This document shows positions 42,640 to 53,660 of a DNA stretch of 64,000 nt, in pieces. The position numbers were made by a program, and so were the translations under genes. Below the pieces are notes generated by a model. The model had not been told where the DNA came from, made no database searches, and was given only the letters and a program-made list of their open reading frames with translations. Source of the stretch: Achatina immaculata. Its lineage: Eukaryota > Mollusca > Gastropoda > Stylommatophora > Achatinidae. Each line of letters starts with the position of its first letter. Position 1 is the first letter of the stretch. Location of the stretch: assembly GCA_009760885.1 (NCBI GenBank), contig CM019697.1, positions 32,800,096 through 32,864,095 of the forward strand, in the 5' to 3' direction.

Positions 42640-42965
42640 TTGTCTATATTGTAAACTGTTGTGTAAATATCATTTAAAACTCTGGTTATATAATGTAAAG
42701 CTCTGGTTATACAGTGTAAAACTCTGCTGGCTATACAGTATAAATTATAGTTATGTAATGTAAAATTCTAGTCATGTAATGTAAAAACTCCCATGTAAAC
42801 TGTTAAAACTCTAGTTATATAATGTGAAACTCAGCTTACACAATGTAAAACTCTAGCTTAAACTCCTGCTATATAGTCTAAACTCTGCTTATATAATGTA
42901 AAACTTCGGTTATATAGTGTAAAACTCCGAGTATAAAGTGCAAAGTTCCACCTATTTTTTGTAAA
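42640..42965. repeat. Degenerate ~20-bp repeats (gttatataatgtaaaactct)
   Basis: About 14 imperfect copies of the phrase 'aaactctggttatataatgt'. Old, variable array. Confidence 0.8.
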
Positions 42966-43169
42966 ATAAGCCTGCGTTATGTGTTGTGTTTCATGCATTA
43001 ATTAACTCGCTGTCTTTGAAGCTAAAAAAAATTAAACTATTGAATTTTAATGATAATTTTAAAAAAAAAAGGCAGAGGCCAGGACAAAAAAAAATTTTTT
43101 TTTTAAATTCGTCATCCAGCATCACATAAAATAACAGTTCTTTTTTGCGTCTTGGAAGATTGTTTTGAA

Positions 43170-43380
43170 ACAGGAAACTGTTAACTCTTACAGTTCTGAA
43201 GTAGAAAAAATTAAACTCCTATAGTTTTGAAATATAAAAAAAAATAACTATTATAGTTTTGAAGCAGAAAAAATTTAACTCCTATAGTTTTGGAGCAGAA
43301 AAGTTTTAACTGTTATCGTTTCGAAGTATAAAAAAAAATAACTTTTATAGTTCTGAAGTAGAAAGATCTTAGCTCTTCGT
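43170..43380. repeat. Degenerate ~60-bp repeats (tatagttttgaagtagaaaa)
   Basis: Four or five imperfect copies of 'taactcctatagttttgaag' plus a variable A-rich tail. Confidence 0.75.
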
Positions 43381-43554
43381 GGATGTTGCTAATCATGGAT
43401 TTTCTGAGCAGCTTTAACATGTAGGATTCTGTTGAACTTTTGATTGATATAACCTGTGAAGATTGAGGGAACTAGAACAGTGTGTTTCTCTTGAATGTTT
43501 TGTGTTAGATACTGGAGTGAATTAAACTGGTTGAGATTTGACTGAGGAGTCAGT

Positions 43555-43700
43555 TTGTTTTTGTATCGAGCTACACGTGTAAACCCTGTTGAGAACCTCC
43601 TTATCAGTTTTTTAAAATCAAGCTACATGTATATATACTGCTGAGAACCTACCTACCAGTTTTTTTGTACCAGGCTACATGTGTATACCCGGCTGAGAAC
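43555..43700. repeat. ~60-bp repeat, three copies
   Basis: ctacatgtgtatacc(c/g)(t/g)gctgagaacc recurs near 43571, 43625 and 43675. Confidence 0.75.
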
Positions 43701-44390
43701 CACCCTATACCGGTACTTTATGGCCGATAAAAAAAGTTCTTTCAAGCGTGACCTACAGATAAGCTGCATGTAACATGCCGGCGCTTTTAGTCTAAAAGTT
43801 GATTCTGAAGCAGATGATGTGGGTTTTGTCCAAGCGTCGACTTACTGAGCAGTTCCTCTCAAGATTGACTCTACCAGTGTTGAATCTACATAATCGGCAA
43901 CATTAACAGCAAGCAATAACTGCTTTGCAAGGTCTAGTTTCTTTGCGCTTGAATCTTCTAACTCAGTGTTTCCCAATGTGGGGTGTAAGACCCCCAAAAG
44001 GACAATTTGAATACTATGGGGGCAATTGGAATATATGAATATTTATATTACATTATTACTTGTTTAAGAACTTAGTTCACTATTATGCTGCAGGTGGCCA
44101 GGGGGGTCAGAATCTTTGAGGCGCTGAGGTAGGGCATGATCCAAAAAAGGTTGGGAAACACTATTCAGACTTCAAGTTTGATCCTCGTTTCATCCTCAAA
44201 TGATGCAGCGTTCTTGCGCAGGGTTGCTCTCCATGTGACTTGTTCTTTCGCAAGCTCTTCCCAGAGCTCTGGACTGATTGTATGTGGTGATAAAGTAGTT
44301 CAGATTAGCGTTGGTTAAAGTATTAAACTGCTGTAGACTCGTCACAGTCGGAATGTTGAGAAGTAAATTCGTGTTCGTTGGAAGAAGGAT
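43700..44390. other. No gene recognised
   Basis: Includes tcccaatgtggggtgtaaga near 43970 and ggttgggaaacactattcag near 44150. Such phrases are common near hAT-type transposon ends, but I cannot delimit an element. Confidence 0.35.
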
Positions 44391-44394
44391 CTCA

Positions 44395-45335
44395 ACATAG
44401 ATCTTATCTTATATCTTATATCCTTCCCGTGTTGTTAAACCTCACATAGTGCTCGCAAGGTAGTTTGCCAATTTTTCGGCGAGCTTTTCAACCTCATAAA
44501 GGGATTTTATGGCTATTAATTTGGCCTCTCTTAACAATGTCCTCTTTAGAGTTTCACGTGGTCGACATCTTTCTTCGGCCTGTTGTGTTCCATTTGATAG
44601 CTTGTTTTGGGATTCTCTGATCGTTTCTTCTCATCACGTGTCCAATATATGCCCATCTCTTTTTCCTGATCACCCATGAGACTGGTTGTTGTTCAGTCAT
44701 CTGTCTTATCTCTGCATTGTTCTTGAATTCGTTCCACTTGATGCCGAGTATTTTCCTTAGGCATTTGTTTTCAAAAGAGTCTAATTTATTGTCTATTTCT
44801 TTAGTTGTTTTCCAGCTTTCGCATGCATAAATGAGGGTGGATATTACATTTGAATTGAATAGTCTTAACTTGGTTTTTGTGCTTATAATTTTTTGAATGT
44901 TTTCAAGATTCTTGAAGATCGATGCTGCTTTTGCAATTCTAATTCTAACTTCCTTTCTAGTGTCACTATTCTGGTCTATGTAGCTGCCAAGGTATGCAAA
45001 TTGAGTGACTACTTCAACATCTGTCCCTTCTACGTGTATTTTTCCATTGTGATTAATGGGAAGTTTCATTATTTTTGTTTTGTCCTTGTTAATTTCAAGT
45101 CCTGTTTTGCTAGCCAGTGAAGACAGGATGTCTGTTTTTTTTTCTTGCATGGAATTCACATTGTTACTGATAGGAGTTATGTCATCACCAAAATCAAGAT
45201 CTTCTTGTTGGTCCCATATACCTAATCAATACCTATGTTACCTGAGCAGCATTTTTTTTCATTATGAAGTCTACTGCAATTTCAAAAAGCAAAGGGGACA
45301 GTGTACATCCTTGTCTACACAGATACACCGAAGAT
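44395..45335 (-). pseudogene. LINE-C, longest copy (RT end to 3' tail)
   Basis: On the minus strand a long open frame at 44554-45159 reads LSSLASKTGLEINKDKTKIM, FAYLGSYIDQNSDTRKEVRI, NVISTLIYACESWKTTKEID and CLRKILGIKWNEFKNNAEIR, then ends early in TGRRKMSTT by a frameshift. Upstream the catalytic box reads DFGDDI where FADD is expected. Earlier sequence gives CRQGCTLSPLLFEIAVDFIM in another frame. The 3' end is a (GATATAA)-like tail at 44397-44425. Confidence 0.88.
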
Positions 45336-45842
45336 AACCGTTATCAACTGGAATGTCGGCAGTAGCCGAAAATATAACCCAGTGTTTTCAGTCGGAGAAA
45401 TCTCGTCTCTGTTGAGTCAGTCATTCTTTCCCCTTAGTGACCGCACTGTTGTGTTACACCTTTGACCTGCACCATGTGGGAACTTCTTTAACCCTTTCAT
45501 CCCTGAATTAATTTCCGTCCTCTGCCAGGATAAATTTTGATGAGAAATTCTTGAACAGAGAAGCTGGAAGGAAGTTATTCAGTAGTTTTAAAAATATGGG
45601 TTGGGTTATAATGTGCTACTTTAAATTTTATTTAGACTTTGTTTAAATTTCACGCTGAACATTGATTCATATAGACATGAAGATCTACCAACCTTGCCAG
45701 TGTTGTTTTGAAATGAAAGAGTTAAGCGAACATCTCTGTAAACTTTCAGTGGGCCATGTGAATTACTGTAGACAGCCAAAGCGTATTCTTAGTAAATTCT
45801 TTCAAATTTACTGATGGAACTTAATAATAGCTGGCTCTTATT
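45336..45842. other. No gene recognised
   Basis: Single-copy-looking DNA followed by C and CT runs at 45843-45905. Confidence 0.4.
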
Positions 45843-45905
45843 CCTCCTCCTCCTTCTCCCCCCCCCCCTCTCTCTCTCTCTCTCTCTGTGTCTCTCTCTC
45901 TGTCT
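45843..45905. repeat. (TCC)n/C/(CT)n low-complexity tract
   Basis: cctcctcctcc, then nine C, then about 12 CT with TGTG breaks. Confidence 0.9.
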
Positions 45906-45934
45906 TTGTTCTCTTTATTTTTGTATATCCTCAG

Positions 45935-47590
45935 TTCTTCTTCTTCTTCGTTCACATTGTCTGTCTATATTTTTAGTCCTATCTCTTGGATAAATTTCAC
46001 TGTTTTTTGTTTTTTTTTTGCAATTCATGTATGGAACCGTAGAGCTTATTTTCCTTAGTGGTTTCACTGGGCCAGTAATTGCTTCTCAGTGTCTCGTAGT
46101 TGGTGCAGTTTTGGAGGATATGTTCCACAGTTTGGGGTACCTGGGCACATGTACAAAGATTAGTAGTACCAACCTTAAACTTTGTATACATATGACTTCT
46201 GAGTCGGCTGTGTCCTGTTCGGAGATGGAAAATGAGGACTTGTTCCTTTCTGTTTAGCATGTGATAGTCATCATGTGGTGGTGTTTGTGCCTTCCTGTAG
46301 GTTTTTATCATGCTTTTCTTCTGATTATAGGTAATCACCTATGGTATGTCTGGTTGCTCCATTTCAGTGCCCTCATTGGCCAGATGGTCAGCTTTCTCAT
46401 TGCCTGGTATCCCACAGTGGGAGGGGATCCACTGCACTCTGTATTGTAAGCCAATTTTTGACAAGGCATCCTTAAGATCTGGTAGTCTGTTGCAAATTGA
46501 GTGTTTGAGACGAGTTTGATGCTGTGCACTAAGCCTCTAGTACTGATCTTGCATCTGTGAGAATTACTACAGGACATTCTGGAGTCTGATAGTTTTTCAG
46601 CTGCAGCAATTATTGCCCTAACTTCTGCATCATAGTTGTTGCAGTATTTTCCAGTGGGTATGGAAATATTGTCAATGGTGTTGCTTGGATATTCAGTATG
46701 TGCTCCTGCCCCTCCATTCTTTATGGCATTATGTGCAGATCCATCTGTATACACACGTATCCAGGTGTCACATGGATATTTATTATCTAGCAAACTAAGT
46801 GTGGCCATTGATCTTACAAGACTGCTTTGCATCTCACCATTCTGCACACCTTTCACTTCAGTCTGAATAGTTATTTGTGTATAATCTGCTTCTTTCCATG
46901 ATGTATGCTCTGATACAGATGATAATGGAGCGACTACAGTTGGAAGATCAGGTATCAGTTTACGCATACGCTTGGCCTGATGAATGAAGCTGCTTCTTTT
47001 AAGCTGTCTTAGTGCTAAGTTATTGAATCTCTCCTTCAGGGGATGGCTAACAGAGGTGATGAATTTCTCTCCCAGGGTCATTACCTTCGTGTCTCTACGT
47101 TCTTTTAGCGCTTGGACACCAACTATTTTCTGCATTTCTACTATTGGTGTGGACCTCATGGCACCTGTGATAATCCGTAGTGACTGATTTTGAACCTTGT
47201 CTAGATTATGCAGCTTGTTTGATGGATGCTGCGCACTAAGATGTTGAGCCATATTCTAAATGTGGTAGAATACTTTGCTGATATACATTCTTGAGGATTC
47301 TTTCACTAACTTCCCATGTGGTTCCACTCAATTTTCTTAATATGGCTAGTTTTCTTCTGGCTTTTGCTTCTGTACTGTTGATGTGTTGCTTCCAGGTCAG
47401 TTTTGAGTCAAGAGTCGCTCCTAAGGTTGGTTGTCCATCCTTAAGGATATTTCATTTACACAAAACTTACCTGCTTTCTGTTTAGATGAGAGAGTGAACA
47501 GAGTGGTACTTGATTTCTCTGTGTTGATACTTACACACCATTTGTTTGTCCATGATGTCAAGATCCTCATTTAAAATCGTATGCATTTCT
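45935..47590 (-). pseudogene. I-type LINE copy 2 (RT end + RNase H)
   Basis: This is the same family as 1-2436. Frames at 46335-47252 and 45997-46338 (minus) hold VEMQKIVGVQALKERRDTKV, YTDGSAHNAIKNGGAGAH, NYDAEVRAIIAAAEKLSDSR and HMLNRKEQVLIFHLRTGHSR, then the CTCAQ...HILQNC cluster. A frameshift inside RNase H (after LSDSR) and another near 46336 kill it. The 5' end is degraded near 47590. The tail is (GAA)n at 45935-45949. Confidence 0.92.
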
Positions 47591-47935
47591 CCAAACTGGT
47601 TTCAAATATCTTTCATCTTCCTATAGTTTTTGTCTTGGGGACATTGACGTGAGCTATGCAGAATTGATCAATTTCTCTCACAGAACCAATACTTTAGGCG
47701 GACGTACCGAAGGCTTGTTTCGTCTCTTTCATAGCGAAAGAACTAATTAACACCTCCGTGAATAGGAGGCTCGGTGAAATAAATATCTATATCAATCAAA
47801 AGTAAAAATACAGTATCTGAAAACACTAGAAGAGAGCAGTATGTGACAAACTGAAAATATGGCGGAATAAAATACACAGAACAAAGTGCTGGAAGAAAAT
47901 TTGATCCTAGAAATAAGAAACTGAAGATCTGTACA
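47591..47935. other. No gene recognised
   Basis: AT-rich DNA between the LINE and a short-repeat patch. Confidence 0.4.
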
Positions 47936-47939
47936 GAAA

Positions 47940-48180
47940 AGATGAAAATCTAAATCGTGTGAATGTCTGAATTGAGTGAATGTGTAAATTGTGTACATGT
48001 TTGAATCGTGTGAATGTGTGGAATTTGTGAATGTGTGAAATTTATGAATGCATGAAACATGTAAATGTCCCAAACATGTGAATACCTGAATAGTGTGAAT
48101 GTCAGAAAAGTATGAAGATGTGAAACATGAGAAAATATGAAGCATGTGAATATATGAAAAGTCTGAATATCTGAATCGGA
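47940..48180. repeat. Degenerate GTGAATGT-type repeats
   Basis: Many copies of 'gtgtgaatgt(c/g)tgaat' of 12-16 bp, imperfect. Confidence 0.75.
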
Positions 48181-48274
48181 GCGTTTATGGTAATATGCAT
48201 TTTTAAAAAAAATAAAAGTCTAGAAAAGTCACGGTTTAGAAAATGTTTAAATTTGTGTCATAAAAGAAATGACA

Positions 48275-48815
48275 ACTGCAGTAAAACTGGTTCTAGTAAT
48301 TAAAATAGACGGAGGTGTATGCGACAGTTTTACAAAAAAAGATAGAAATAGTGAGGAAAGTGGGCAGAAACAAGAATGGAAGAAAGCAAGATGAGTAAAT
48401 ATAAACGAAGGACATACAACAATCCAATATTTCGGCAAAAGCCTTTTTCTCAAGGATCACACACAAAAACAACACAACCGATAAAAACACGAAAAATATA
48501 TGAAAAATATAACAGACTTTGCCTTTTTGGCCTGCTTATTGTAAGAAAGAAATGCATTTCGTGTCGGACTTTCTTACAAGGAGCAGGCCAAAAGGCAAAG
48601 TCTGTTATATTTTTCATACATTTTTCGTGTTTTTATCTGTTGTGTTGATCCTTGGAAAAAGGCTTTTGCCGAAATATTGGATTGTTGTAAGCCCTTCATT
48701 TATATGTACTCATTTTGCTTTCTGTCATCCTTGTTTTTGTCCACTTTCATCACTCTTTCTATCTTTTTGTAAAACTGTACCATACACCCATCTGTTTAAA
48801 TTTGTGGCAGGAGAA
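48275..48815. repeat. Long inverted repeat, arms ~240 bp
   Basis: The left arm (about 48300-48540) and right arm (about 48565-48810) are reverse complements at roughly 90 percent by eye. Shared words include caatccaatatttcggcaaa, aaaatataacagactttgcc and acagttttacaaaaa. The spacer is about 25 bp. There is no transposase. It could be a foldback element or two head-to-head copies of a retroelement end. Confidence 0.85.
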
Positions 48816-48819
48816 GAGT

Positions 48820-49170
48820 AAAATCCAAAGCAGGCGAAAAAAAAAACAAAACAGAACAAAACAAAAAGAGAACTCCAGAAAATGAAGTGTAAATAAACAA
48901 AATGACACTGTTTACTCATCAGCTCTTACGCACAAACTAATTCTTATTACCCTGCCAAAAGACCTCCAGGTCGTTTTTATGACCTTTTCTTGCTACAAAT
49001 ATTTTCAGCTTTCTATGCTGCTTCCAGCGACAATTTTCTTTGCTTTTTTTTTTTTTTTGTATGTTTGCTCTTCACGTCTTTTGTGGCCGGATAGTTTCAA
49101 AGTCTCGCAGCTCATTGTCTTTGTGGTTTCTGCGGGTAGATATCCTGTCTGTATATTTCGTAAGATCTGT
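48820..49170. other. No gene recognised; poly(T) at 49047-49059
   Basis: AT-rich, with A-runs at 48838-48870. Confidence 0.4.
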
Positions 49171-49215
49171 AATGGTTTCTTCTTCTTCTTCTTCTTCTTC
49201 TTCTTCTTCTTCTTT
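49171..49215. repeat. (TTC)n microsatellite
   Basis: About 14 TTC units. It is the complement of a GAA repeat and may be an orphan I-type LINE tail, but no LINE is adjacent. Confidence 0.95.
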
Positions 49216-49662
49216 CTATCAGAGTTTTCGTTAAGTCCTTCACATCATCATGTATATTCACTATGTGATATCAAAAATAACTGTTATCAAGAGAACACGA
49301 TGAACAACCATTTTTTTTACCTGTTTTCCTCCTCCACTTTATTTAAAACCTTTGTTATATTCCTGGCGGGGGGTGAATGGGTGGGGCGATGGGTGGGAGT
49401 TTAAAAAATGACTGACAGGTGGTCATGTTTAAGTTGAAGTTCGAGGAGAGGGAAGGGACATTAAGAGAAGAACAGGACATTTCTCATGTTAAAAAATCTA
49501 CAAACTTGAGTGCAATGTAACGAAACAAAACGTTTTCAGCTGGATTTGAACAAGAACACTTTAGAATAATGTCCGAAAAGAGATTTTTACTGAGTCTCCT
49601 GAACATTTCTCGCGTGACCAAATATTTCGCCATAAGGTCCTAGTAAAAGATTTTTGGATAAG

Positions 49663-50110
49663 GCGGCTGAAACAGTTTTTTATACAGTTCTCACAAAAGA
49701 ATTTACATCAGGGTTCACCTATACATTTTATACAGTTCTCATAAAAGAATTTACCTCAGGGCTTACCTATATATTTTGTACAGTTCTCATAAAATAATTT
49801 ACATCAGGGTTCACCTATACATTTTATACAGTTCTCATAAAAGAATTTACATCAGGGTTCACCTATACATTTTATACATTTCTCGCAAAATAATTTACAT
49901 CAGTGTTCACCTATACATTTTATACAGTTCTCATAAAAGAATTTACCTCAGGGCTTACCTATATATTTTGTACAGTTCTCATAAAATAATTTACATCAGG
50001 GCTTAACTATACATTTTATACAATTTTCATAACATAATTTACGCAAGGGCTCATCTATAGATTTTATACAGTTCTCATAAAAGAATTTACCTCAAAGCTC
50101 ACCTATAGAC
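49663..50110. repeat. 48-bp minisatellite, about 9 copies
   Basis: The unit is ttacatcagggttcacctat then acattttatacagttctc(a/g)(t/c)aaaagaa. The plus strand is open across part of it, since 48 is a multiple of three. Confidence 0.93.
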
Positions 50111-50374
50111 TTTCCCATAGAGTGTAACTGAAAGATTTTCCTCGAAGGCCTTTTCGTCATTTTGTTAAGATTTTATTTCAGCCTCTCACTTTCCATTTTC
50201 TCGAGAGTTTTCCTGGTGATTATCCTGACCTTTAAATTCTGTCTTCTCGTGACTTGTCCGGAAATGTTTTTTTTTCCTAATGTATTTTGTCTAGTTTTCG
50301 TTGTTGTGTATCTCTTCTGAGAGCTTCGTTTATTTTCATGGCCAGATAGGGTGTGCATTTCATCTATCTCTTAC

Positions 50375-50640
50375 TTACATATAAGAAGTATGTTGAAGAT
50401 ACCATGGACAGCTAAAAAAACCAACGAAGAAGTCTTAAGAGAGGCTGGAGTTAAAAGGCAAATTACAGCAAAGATCAGAGGCAGACAAGCGAGACTTGTA
50501 GGATATTTTCTGAGAATAGGAAAATTGGAACACATTGTGGCAACTGGAAAAACTGAGGGAAGAAGAGACAGAGGAAGACATAGAGAGAAGTTTGTGGGCG
50601 AGCACGCGATGCCCTGAAGTGTGTACGGCTTTTGGGACGG
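50375..50640 (+). pseudogene. LINE-E C-terminal fragment
   Basis: MLKIPWTAKKTNEEVLREAG, KRQITAKIRGRQARLVGYFL, EHIVATGKTEGRRDRGRH and REKFVGEHAMP, then a stop. It corresponds to the tail at 41610-41917. Confidence 0.85.
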
Positions 50641-51384
50641 AGCGTCCTTGCTCACATGATCCGAACATATGAAGATCTATATATAGTCGAGGAATGCGTG
50701 ATGAAGAGAGTGAGCTTGTTGAGATGGCGGGTTGATTTCGTTTCGACTGTGCTTATACTTAGCCCCAGCCAGCCTCTAATGATTGATAATGTACTGTGGA
50801 ATCATGACGTGCTGTGGATTATGTCATTCTCGTTTTAAGTGGAGATTCTCTGATTCCTGATGATATCCGTTATATTTTTTTAATGATCACACATCATGGT
50901 CCATCATGTTTCATTTGCATGGATAATACTATGTCACTGGTATCAGGAGATACTTAACCGGGAAGCAGGCAGCTGCACAATCAATGATGTGCATTAAGCA
51001 CATGGTAATTATTAAACCCCTGATGATACATGTTGGTGTCCTGTATATGCAATGTCTGTTGTGACGTTGATATAGTGTATATAGTGTGGATAATAAATAT
51101 TGATTGATTTGAATTGCTTGACTTGGTTATGTGTATTGCATGTCATGTATTTGGTATGGATGTATGTAATATGCTGCATAACTGGCATGAAGTATCCCTG
51201 GAGGGGAAATACTGGATTGTCGGTTAGATGGGTTTGAGCCTGCCCACCCAGTACGGTAGTACATTAGGCCATAGATTTTTGGGTTGCTGCTGGGTTTTTG
51301 GTCCTGTCCCTTCCCTAAATTGTCCCCAGTTGTAGATCTAGCACCGGCTAGGTTTACAAGTTACTGGACGGGCTGTCAGTTTGG
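50641..51384. other. Retroelement 3' UTR-like sequence, no gene
   Basis: Contains ggataataaatattgattga at about 51077-51100, which looks like a polyadenylation signal plus (TTGA) tail. GC-balanced sequence follows. No coding block. Confidence 0.35.
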
Positions 51385-51492
51385 CTAGGAAGAAAGTCAC
51401 CGGTGGATCTCATAATCAAGGCTAAAGACAGGGAATTGTGGAGAGAAATGGTCATCAGCGCCACGCGGCACGGCACTTGATTGATTGACTTA
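51385..51492 (+). pseudogene. LINE-G extreme C-terminus
   Basis: Reads DLIIKAKDRELWREMVISAT then RHGT and a stop, the typical 'DRexWRemv..AtrhGT' end of LINE proteins. The tail is ttgattgattga. Confidence 0.7.
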
Positions 51493-51696
51493 CTTACAGT
51501 TTCTGTTTCATCACTTTGTTTATTGTCCTAATCTCACAAAGCGTTCGTTTATATTGTCTCTTTCTTTTTTAGGCCTTGTACAACTATTTTTCTTACTTGT
51601 AAGGGCCTTCACTTGTTTGTTATTGCCTTCTTCAAGTCATAAAAGCTGTGTTTTCTTCTCTGCTTGAATTTCCATGACTTCAGATGTGTATACAGC

Positions 51697-52052
51697 ATCT
51701 GCTGTCACTGCTGTCACTTCTGTTACTGCTGTCACTGCTGTTACTTCTGTTACTGCTTTCACTTCTGTTACTGCTGTCACTTTTGTTACTGCTGTCACTG
51801 CTGTCAGTTCTGTTACTGCTGTCACTGCTGTCACTTCTGTTACTGCTGTTTCTGCTGTCACTGCTGTCATTTCTGTTACTGCTGTCACTTTTGTTACTGC
51901 TGTCACTGCTGTTGCTTCTGTTACTTCTGTTACTGCTGTCACTTCTGTTACTGCTGTCACTTCTGTTACTGCTGTGACTGCTGTTATTTCTGTTACTGCT
52001 GTCACTTCAGTTACTGCTGTCACTGCTGCCACTGCTGTCACTGCTGTTCCCA
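51697..52052. repeat. 9-bp-based repeat (ACTGCTGTC / ACTTCTGTT)
   Basis: About 40 nine-base units, ordered as mixed 18- and 27-bp groups. Because 9 is a multiple of three and no register yields a stop, at least three plus frames and one minus frame stay open (TAVTSV, CHFCYC, LSLLLL types; TAVTEV on the minus strand). No start or splice evidence supports translation. Confidence 0.95.
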
Positions 52053-52059
52053 GGTAGAT

Positions 52060-52980
52060 ACGGTTCCCAACAAGATGCAGGCATTTAAATTACAAAAGAG
52101 GAAACAACCTACACAGTTTGGGAAACATTATGAGATCACCGTCATCCCAAGTAAACATTCTTTTGGCAATTTTATGAGCAAGATAATAGTAGATATATTA
52201 TAATAGACTATACTTGCTCTTACGGGTGTTCTGATGCACAGACATCAGTTGGCCACATCTTTCTGGGAGAAGAATAACCGACGGCAGGGCCACATTTTGC
52301 TATCATCGCTTTCTTGGATGGAGTCTCCGGGATCCAGCAGAACTAGACAAGGTAGAAAAGTAGGAAAAGAAGAGAAGGAACGCCTTGAAAGGTTGAAAGG
52401 GTGGGGGTGGATGGGAGGAGGGAGGCACAAGGGAGGGCGCGTTCATGTGTAGAAATGTAAACACTTGAAGGAAGCGGTGCTTTATCTCTTTGGGGTGCCA
52501 GACAAGGATGAATATTTATCAGAAAGTACGGGGGTATTGATTGTCTACACCCACGATATTTGGAGAAGGCCTGGTGGGGCTTGCTTTGTGTTTGTTACTT
52601 AAAAGTGCACGTACCTGGTAGATTGTGTACAGGTATTTGTGAGAGGCAAAGATAAAGGCAAAGAGAGGGGAACGGAGATAACGGATATTCCAAAAAAGCA
52701 TGCACCCAGCAGACATCGGAGAAGATAACGCGGGGAAATGACTTGAAATGTAGCCAAAAATATGAAGGATAAAAAAGAAAATGTAATAGGAAAGTGAAAA
52801 AAAAATAAGATAAGCTCTTTGAATTAAAAGAAAGAAGAAGAGAGACAGAAATAGTATGTGTAGAAAAACAGACAGCGAGAAAGTAGATGTAGAAAGTAGA
52901 AGAAAAATAAGAAGACAAGACTTCAAACTTTGGAGGAGGAAGAAGAATGATAAAACGAAGGAGACAAATAAGAAGAAAGT
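52060..52980. other. No gene recognised
   Basis: Purine-rich plus strand from 52350 to 52960. Open frames on either strand look like composition artefacts. Confidence 0.4.
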
Positions 52981-53000
52981 GATGATGATGGTGATGATGG

Positions 53001-53033
<33 letters not shown>
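52979..53033. repeat. (GAT)n microsatellite
   Basis: About 17 GAT/GGT units; encodes Met or His runs in two frames. It could be an orphan LINE-E tail. Confidence 0.93.
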
Positions 53034-53034
<1 letters not shown>

Positions 53035-53179
53035 ACATTGAAAAAAAGCAGAGCAAAAATTGAAGGAATCATGATGAGATATAACAACGGTTCAAAACGG
53101 ATAATTTAGCCTTGTATATCCTTTTTTCTTCAGTTAGATCTTTACCAACCTGTTTTGTTTGTGCTTCCTTACAGAGATG

Positions 53180-53395
53180 TATTTAAGTCCTTCGTGGCAA
53201 GTCTCAAGTCACTACTTGCAAGCCTTAAGTTAAGTCTCAAGTCACTACTTGAGAGGGTGGTCCAGCCGATGCTTTGCTCCGAGGCACAGAGGACCTCTCC
53301 TGTTTTAAGGGTGTGCTTGGAGGACTTCTCCTGTTTTAAAGGTGTGGTTGGAGGACTTCTCCTGTTTTAAGGGTGTGCTTGGAGGACTTCTCCTG
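53180..53395. repeat. Small tandem repeats (36-bp x2; 31-bp x3.5)
   Basis: aagtctcaagtcactacttg occurs twice. Then ggaggacttctcctgtttta plus agggtgtgctt occurs about 3.5 times (53290-53395). Confidence 0.9.
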
Positions 53396-53660
53396 GGAGG
53401 GAGGGGACCTACAGTGAAGGAAAAGGAAATGACTAATCTACATGGTAATGAAAAAGGAGAGATGTAGTTGGGGGGTGGGGCGCGGGATAAATAACGTTGC
53501 ACCAAAATTCCCACAGAAACCTGCCGTTAGATACAAGGTTCAGAAGTTGTTAATTGCTGTTAAAAATAAATTTTAAAATGTGACTGCGTCCAAAAACTTC
53601 AGTCATTCTCAAAGGATAGAAACGATTCATGCCGGTTACAGGGGAAACTCGTGTTGCAAG

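Noticed and set aside
43960..44170. hAT transposon ends (cccaatgtggggtgtaaga / ggttgggaaacac)
   Set aside because: The phrases are suggestive, but I cannot show 8-bp duplications or matching termini.
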